Part shown: piece by piece, positions 60,385 to 64,000 of the stretch
Layout of the letters: each line of letters opens with the position of its first letter
How positions within the stretch are numbered: the stretch's first letter is position 1
Source: Salinimicrobium flavum
GTDB lineage: Bacteria; Bacteroidota; Bacteroidia; Flavobacteriales; Flavobacteriaceae
NCBI RefSeq assembly: GCF_042684505.1
Contig: NZ_JBHULT010000006.1
Location: 496,001 to 560,000, forward strand
Reading direction: 5' to 3'
DNA length: 64,000 nucleotides
Notes under the pieces: model-generated
Told to the model about the DNA's origin: nothing
What the model saw: the letters and a program-made list of their open reading frames with translations, nothing else
Databases searched by the model: none
Program-made: the position numbers and the translations under genes

Positions 60385-60927
60385 TTAAACTGACCGGGCA
60401 GTAGATTTTAATAGACTTGTTTCGATTTTTTCTTTTAAAATTACCCGGGCTCTGGCCAGGTTTGATTTTGATGTCCCCGTTGAAATGTGCATGATCTCTG
60501 CGATCTCCTTATGAGAAAAACCGTCAAGCACGTACAAATTGAAAACCTGCCGGTACCTGTCCGGAAGCTGCTGAATGATCTCCAGTAAAAAATCTACGGA
60601 AACGGTGTCTTCATCAATTTCAATTTCGGGCTCTTTGAGGTGGTCTTCCCTTATTAGTTCAAAAACCGTTTGTTTACGGTATTTCTGAAGGGCAGTATTA
60701 ATAACTATTCGTTTGAGCCAGCCTTCGAAGGAACCTTTATTCTTATACTGAGGCATCTTTTTAAAGATCATTAGGAACGCATCCTGCAAGTTGTCTTCTG
60801 CCTGTTGGTAACTGGCTGAGTATTTTAGACAAACAGGAAATAACTTATGCGCATAGAGCCGGTAAAGCTGCTCCTGCGCCTTTATATCCTGTTTTTTACA
60901 TTTTTGGATGAGTTGTTTTATGCTCAA
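60385..60927 (-). CDS. RNA polymerase ECF-type sigma factor
   Basis: 180 aa. Region 2 (about 18-85; LYRLYAHKLFPVCLKYS, DNLQDAFLMIFKKM) and region 4 (about 118-165; LPDRYRQVFNLYVLDGFSHKEIAEIM) with a linker. Start is TTG at 60927; no in-frame ATG precedes region 2. Sigma-70 regions 1 and 3 are absent, as in the ECF class. Coupled to the downstream membrane-anchored barrel protein, probably its regulator. Confidence 0.92.
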   Translation of the reverse strand: MSIKQLIQKCKKQDIKAQEQLYRLYAHKLFPVCLKYSASYQQAEDNLQDAFLMIFKKMPQYKNKGSFEGWLKRIVINTALQKYRKQTVFELIREDHLKEPEIEIDEDTVSVDFLLEIIQQLPDRYRQVFNLYVLDGFSHKEIAEIMHISTGTSKSNLARARVILKEKIETSLLKSTARSV

Positions 60928-61085
60928 ATTTGATGTGTTAGGTACTATTCTTCCACCGGAACCTTACTGTTAAAAAAAGGTTTTCTTCCTGCCAGAATTT
61001 AAATATATAAAATTCCTGCTGTTCTGCAACAATCTCAAACTCAGCTTTTACCGTTGTTTCGAACGGCTGGCAGTTTTGACCCATT
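60928..61085. other. Intergenic region upstream of the sigma factor
   Basis: No gene or exact TAnnTTTG box is seen. It has AT-rich stretches (AATTTAAATATATAAAATT) and a 7-base inverted pair CTGCCAG/CTGGCAG at about 60993 and 61067. Confidence 0.3.
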
Positions 61086-61222
61086 TTAGGCTATAGACCT
61101 AACCAGAATTGCCTCATTCTCTCCATCAAATTCTTTCCCCACGATTGGTTTGCAATCCAGGGAGATGGGCAAGGTCTCTTTATATGAGATGCTACTTTCT
61201 GCTAATGGTTGCGCTGAAAAAG
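61086..61222 (-). pseudogene. Possible remnant of a lost gene downstream of recA
   Basis: On the minus strand an open frame reads QPLAESSISYKETLPISL and ends LVRSIA at a stop, with codon usage like a real gene, but no start codon lies between it and the recA terminator. The only in-frame ATG is inside recA. It may be the C-terminal end of a decayed gene; the family is not recognised. Confidence 0.25.
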
Positions 61223-61250
61223 AAAAAATCCCGAGAATTTCGGGATTTTT
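61223..61250 (-). terminator. Rho-independent terminator of recA
   Basis: AAAAATCCCGA / TCGGGATTTTT stem around a GAATT loop, immediately downstream of the recA stop on the minus strand. Confidence 0.85.
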
Positions 61251-61254
61251 AAGT

Positions 61255-62268
61255 TTATGCCTTTGCGATCTTGATCGCTTCCTTGATCCTGGTTTCAAGT
61301 TCCTCCATGAGATCTGGATTATCCTTAAGCAGCAGTTTTACCGCATCACGACCCTGCCCCAGTTTGGTGTCTTCATAGCTAAACCAGGAACCACTCTTTT
61401 TGATGATCTCGTAATCAACTCCCACATCAATGATCTCTCCAATTTTGGAGATTCCTTCGCCATACATGATGTCGAATTCTGCTGTTTTGAAGGGTGGAGC
61501 AACTTTGTTCTTCACCACTTTGACCCTGGTCTTGTTCCCCTGTACTTCACTGTTGGCATCTTTGATCTGTGTAGACCTTCTAATATCCAAACGAATGGAA
61601 GCATAGAATTTAAGTGCATTACCTCCTGTAGTGGTTTCCGGGTTCCCAAACATTACCCCAATCTTCTCCCTTAACTGGTTAATGAAGATAACAGTACAGT
61701 TGGTCTTACTAATAGAACCGGTAAGTTTTCTAAGTGCCTGAGACATTAACCGGGCATGAAGACCCATTTTTGAATCTCCCATTTCTCCTTCGATCTCACT
61801 TTTTGGGGTCAAAGCGGCAACTGAATCCACTACGATAATGTCAATCGCTCCCGAACGGATCAGGTTATCTGCGATCTCCAAAGCCTGCTCCCCATTGTCG
61901 GGTTGAGAAATGATCAGGTTTTCAAGATCGATCCCTAGTTTTTCAGCATAAAAACGGTCAAACGCATGTTCCGCATCTATAAAAGCTGCGATCCCACCCG
62001 TTTTTTGAGCTTCTGCAATAGCATGTAAGGTAAGTGTTGTTTTTCCTGAAGATTCAGGACCATATATTTCAATTACCCTTCCGCGGGGATATCCTCCAAC
62101 TCCAAGAGCCAGGTCCAGTCCTAACGACCCGCTTGAAATAGCATCTACATCCATCACCGCCTGGTCGCTCATTTTCATTACAGTTCCCTTGCCATAGGTC
62201 TTATCCATCTTGTCAAGAGTGAGCTTGAGGGCCTTTAATTTTGCTTCTTTTTCTTTCTCGTTACTCAT
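61255..62268 (-). CDS. recA: Recombinase A
   Basis: 337 aa, normal length. Walker A GPESSGKTT at residues 70-78, the catalytic-glutamate strand FIDAEHAFD near 96, Walker B IIVVDSVAAL near 143, and loop L2 region GNALKFYASIRLD near 214. Strand-exchange and LexA/UmuD coprotease activity. It is transcribed alone; no LexA-type box was identifiable. Confidence 0.98.
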   Translation of the reverse strand: MSNEKEKEAKLKALKLTLDKMDKTYGKGTVMKMSDQAVMDVDAISSGSLGLDLALGVGGYPRGRVIEIYGPESSGKTTLTLHAIAEAQKTGGIAAFIDAEHAFDRFYAEKLGIDLENLIISQPDNGEQALEIADNLIRSGAIDIIVVDSVAALTPKSEIEGEMGDSKMGLHARLMSQALRKLTGSISKTNCTVIFINQLREKIGVMFGNPETTTGGNALKFYASIRLDIRRSTQIKDANSEVQGNKTRVKVVKNKVAPPFKTAEFDIMYGEGISKIGEIIDVGVDYEIIKKSGSWFSYEDTKLGQGRDAVKLLLKDNPDLMEELETRIKEAIKIAKA

Positions 62269-62392
62269 TATTTCGGCTTCTGTTTTATATGATATTGCTG
62301 CTAAAGTAATATAAGTTTTTAATTCGTCACAACATTAATACGCAACCTTTTTGCCTTTCCTGCATCTATTAGGTAAAGCAACACATTACTAC

Positions 62393-62485
62393 ATGAAATT
62401 TTTAAGAAGGAATATTATTATAAGTATTTCCGGTGGTGCTGCAGTAGTCAATCTCAATTGCAGCTGCCGGGTGGACGGTGGCTAA
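62393..62485 (+). CDS. Possible 30-aa small peptide
   Basis: ATG at 62393 to TAA at 62485. The predicted peptide starts with a basic MKFLRRN followed by hydrophobic IIISISGGAAVV, then NLNCSCRVDGG, reminiscent of a short leader or membrane peptide. The only support is position: a terminator-like hairpin follows 58 bases downstream. No clear promoter or similarity. It may not be real. Confidence 0.3.
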   Translation: MKFLRRNIIISISGGAAVVNLNCSCRVDGG

Positions 62486-62543
62486 CGTTATTTTTATTTT
62501 TAGTTGAAGAATTAAAAAATATTAATAACGAATTAGCCGTTCG

Positions 62544-62580
62544 AAAAAAAATGCCCCGATGCAACATCCGGGCATTTTTT
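62544..62580 (+). terminator. Terminator-like hairpin upstream of trhO
   Basis: ATGCCCCGAT pairs with ATCCGGGCAT around GCAAC with one C-C mismatch, flanked by A- and T-tracts. It lies between divergent genes, which implies an extra transcript, possibly of the small frame at 62393. Confidence 0.75.
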
Positions 62581-62592
62581 CATTTAAAGCCT

Positions 62593-62600
62593 TATCTTTG
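62593..62600 (+). promoter_or_regulatory. Candidate -7 promoter box for trhO
   Basis: TATCTTTG, an exact match followed by GC as often seen, 36 bases before the ATG at 62637. Confidence 0.55.
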
Positions 62601-62636
62601 CAGCAAATTTTCTTTAACCTTATAAATTAGTATAGC

Positions 62637-63668
62637 ATGCAACTGTACAATAAATTAAGTGCTAAAGAAAGAGCAGCCCTTCTTGACGAGGCCGGGGAAG
62701 ACCGGCTTACGCTCTCTTTCTATCAGTATGCAAAAATCGGGAATCCCGATTTATTCAGAAACCATCTTTTTATAACCTGGGACCAAATGGAGGTACTTGG
62801 ACGCATTTATGTCGCCCATGAGGGGATCAACGCCCAACTTTCTTTGCCGGCAAAAAGATTTGATGAATTCAAGAATTTCCTTGACGGGATCTGGTTTCTG
62901 GAAAACGTAAGACTTAACATTGCCATAGAACACGATGTCAAATCTTTCTTGAAACTCAAAGTGAAGGTAAGGGACAAGATCCTTGCAGACGGGTTGAACG
63001 ATGCTACCTTTGATGTTACCAACAAAGGGGTTCATGTTGATGCAGAGAAATTCAATAAACTTCTGGAGGACCCCAATACTGTGCTTGTGGATATGCGGAA
63101 TCACTATGAAAGCGAAATTGGCCATTTTCAAGGAGCGGTAACCCCTGATGTTGATACCTTTAGAGACAGTCTTTCAATTATTGAAGAAGATCTCAAAGAC
63201 CACAAGGAAGATAAAAATCTTGTGATGTACTGTACAGGAGGAATACGATGTGAAAAGGCAAGTGCATATTACAAACATAAAGGTTTTAAAAACGTTTTTC
63301 AACTGGAAGGAGGGATCATTGAATACGCCCGGCAGGTTCAAAATCTCAACCTGGAAAATAAGTTTGTAGGTAAAAATTTTGTGTTTGACCATCGCAGAGG
63401 GGAACGCATAAGCGAAGACGTTATCTCTAGTTGCCACCAATGTGGAAAACCTTGCGATACACATGTGAACTGTGCCAATGAAGCCTGTCACCTGTTGTTC
63501 ATCCAGTGTGGGGAATGCTCTGAAAAAATGAATGAGTGTTGTTCAAATAATTGTCGTGACATCGCCGCGCTGCCCTATGAAGAGCAAAAAGCACTGCGAA
63601 AAGGGAAGGGAAACAGCAATAAAATCTTTAAAAAAGGTAGGTCTGAGGTGCTTACCTATAAACGCTGA
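62637..63668 (+). CDS. trhO: tRNA uridine(34) hydroxylase TrhO (rhodanese family, YceA)
   Basis: Oxygen-dependent formation of ho5U at position 34 of certain tRNAs. 343 aa, family-typical. An N-terminal acylphosphatase-like domain (about 1-110) precedes a rhodanese domain (about 115-225) with catalytic Cys in MYCTGGIRCEKAS near 200. A cysteine-rich C-terminal region follows (SCHQCGKPCDTHVNCANEAC, and further CGEC and CCSNNC). With mnmG it makes a second wobble-uridine modification gene in the window. Confidence 0.95.
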   Translation: MQLYNKLSAKERAALLDEAGEDRLTLSFYQYAKIGNPDLFRNHLFITWDQMEVLGRIYVAHEGINAQLSLPAKRFDEFKNFLDGIWFLENVRLNIAIEHDVKSFLKLKVKVRDKILADGLNDATFDVTNKGVHVDAEKFNKLLEDPNTVLVDMRNHYESEIGHFQGAVTPDVDTFRDSLSIIEEDLKDHKEDKNLVMYCTGGIRCEKASAYYKHKGFKNVFQLEGGIIEYARQVQNLNLENKFVGKNFVFDHRRGERISEDVISSCHQCGKPCDTHVNCANEACHLLFIQCGECSEKMNECCSNNCRDIAALPYEEQKALRKGKGNSNKIFKKGRSEVLTYKR

Positions 63669-63790
63669 CAATTAGTAGGGCAGGAAACGCGTTCCATAAA
63701 TAATGGTATATTTACCTCAGCAGTTTTATAATTAAAATTCAATCCGGAAGCAGGTACGCCTGGCTTTCAGGATTACAATATATAAAGAGT

Positions 63791-64000
63791 ATGGGATGTA
63801 ACAGTTGTGCCACCGGCAAAGACGGTCAGCCAAAGGGATGTCAAAACAACGGTACCTGTGGAACAGACGGATGCAACAAATTATCGGTCTTTGACTGGTT
63901 GGCAAATATGTCACTTCCGCAGGGTATGGAGCCCTTCAGTTTCGTGGAGGTAAGATTTAAAAACGGTCGTAAGCATTTCTATAAAAATACAGAGAATCTA
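63791..64000 (+). CDS. ricT: PSP1 domain protein RicT-like, N-terminal part (cut by window edge)
   Basis: 70 codons from an ATG at 63791, still open at the right edge, so the 3' part is missing because of the window. The start is cysteine-rich (MGCNSCATGKDGQPKGCQNN, then GTCGTDGC), followed by KLSVFDWLANMSLPQGMEPF and FVEVRFKNGRKHFYKNTENL, the beginning of the PSP1 domain. The Cys arrangement fits the iron-sulfur-binding RicT of Bacteroidota. In Bacillus, RicT with RicA and RicF is needed for RNA processing. A PSP1-only name is the safe call. Confidence 0.88.
   Translation, partial: MGCNSCATGKDGQPKGCQNNGTCGTDGCNKLSVFDWLANMSLPQGMEPFSFVEVRFKNGRKHFYKNTENL

Larger units (their letters stand above)
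62269..62636. other. 368-base intergenic region between recA and trhO
   Basis: It holds a 30-codon open frame at 62393-62485, a terminator-like hairpin at 62544-62580 and a promoter box at 62593-62600. A TACTTTAG (one change from TAnnTTTG) on the minus strand could be the recA promoter. Nothing else is evident. Confidence 0.6.

Noticed and set aside
61150..61674. 174-aa plus-strand open frame across the recA end
   Set aside because: Antisense to recA and running through its terminator; F/H/C-rich composition as expected of a shadow.
1..64000. CRISPR arrays, insertion sequences, integrases or toxin-antitoxin pairs
   Set aside because: No spaced direct repeats of CRISPR type, no transposase or integrase gene and no recognisable toxin-antitoxin pair were found.

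Overview
The window is a contiguous piece of chromosome from a member of the Bacteroidota, most likely a marine-type Flavobacteriaceae (Gramella/Salegentibacter/Salinimicrobium-like; the genus is inference). The evidence is a type IX secretion/gliding lipoprotein (PorW/SprE), many protein families known mainly from flavobacteria (DUF4175, DUF4837, DUF4292, DUF5687, DUF6427-type), an F-type ATP synthase operon lacking beta and epsilon genes, TAnnTTTG-type promoters typical of the Bacteroidota sigma factor, and few Shine-Dalgarno sequences. It is gene-dense. I found no rRNA, tRNA, CRISPR array, insertion sequence or prophage.

Layout. 1-4.1 kb: 3' part of glnS, a small stress/envelope cluster (YtxH, holin-like, short partner), an SPFH protein and a beta-barrel protein. 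4.1-15.9 kb: gltX, a large DUF4175 coiled-coil membrane protein, ybeY, mnmG (bracketed by two parS-like palindromes), a methyltransferase, a Skp/OmpH-like lipoprotein, a DoxX-like protein, holB and pgk. 15.9-18.8 kb: a LysM transglycosylase, a DUF4837 lipoprotein and tatA. 18.8-26.2 kb: one long co-directional run (M23 peptidase, GH3-type ligase, an uncharacterised nucleosidase-like protein, rfbBACD) that makes dTDP-L-rhamnose. 26.2-30.2 kb: SRPBCC protein, UDP-glucuronate decarboxylase-like enzyme, GT2 glycosyltransferase and a CapK-type AMP ligase. 30.3-34.6 kb: purD, two small membrane-protein families, DUF4254 and a GT9 glycosyltransferase. 34.6-38 kb: a ferredoxin-NAD(P)H reductase and a DUF5687/ABC exporter pair.

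38.1-47.2 kb: porW/sprE, bactofilin, atpZ, a small membrane protein and atpBEFHA-G. This operon is interrupted between atpA and atpG by a four-helix-bundle (23S intervening-sequence-type) gene lying inside inverted arrays of heptamer repeats. 47.3-54.3 kb: lipoprotein, polysaccharide flippase, dut, sugar nucleotidyltransferase, TPR protein, DUF4292 lipoprotein and an EnvC-like protein, a cell-envelope assembly operon. 54.4-64 kb: acyl-CoA thioesterase, HU-like/SPOR protein, dprA, trpS, plsC, an ECF sigma factor coupled to an inner-membrane/beta-barrel protein, recA, trhO, and the 5' end of ricT cut by the window edge.

Most of the content is conserved flavobacterial housekeeping and envelope biogenesis. 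The most notable non-gene structures are the two parS-like sites around mnmG (one encoding the end of YbeY), the heptamer-bounded cassette inside the ATP synthase operon with possible gene-less relatives at 49.9, 54.4 and 55.1 kb, strong hairpins at atpE/atpF and over the start of the TPR gene, and several genes whose -7 promoter box abuts the start codon, which suggests leaderless mRNAs.
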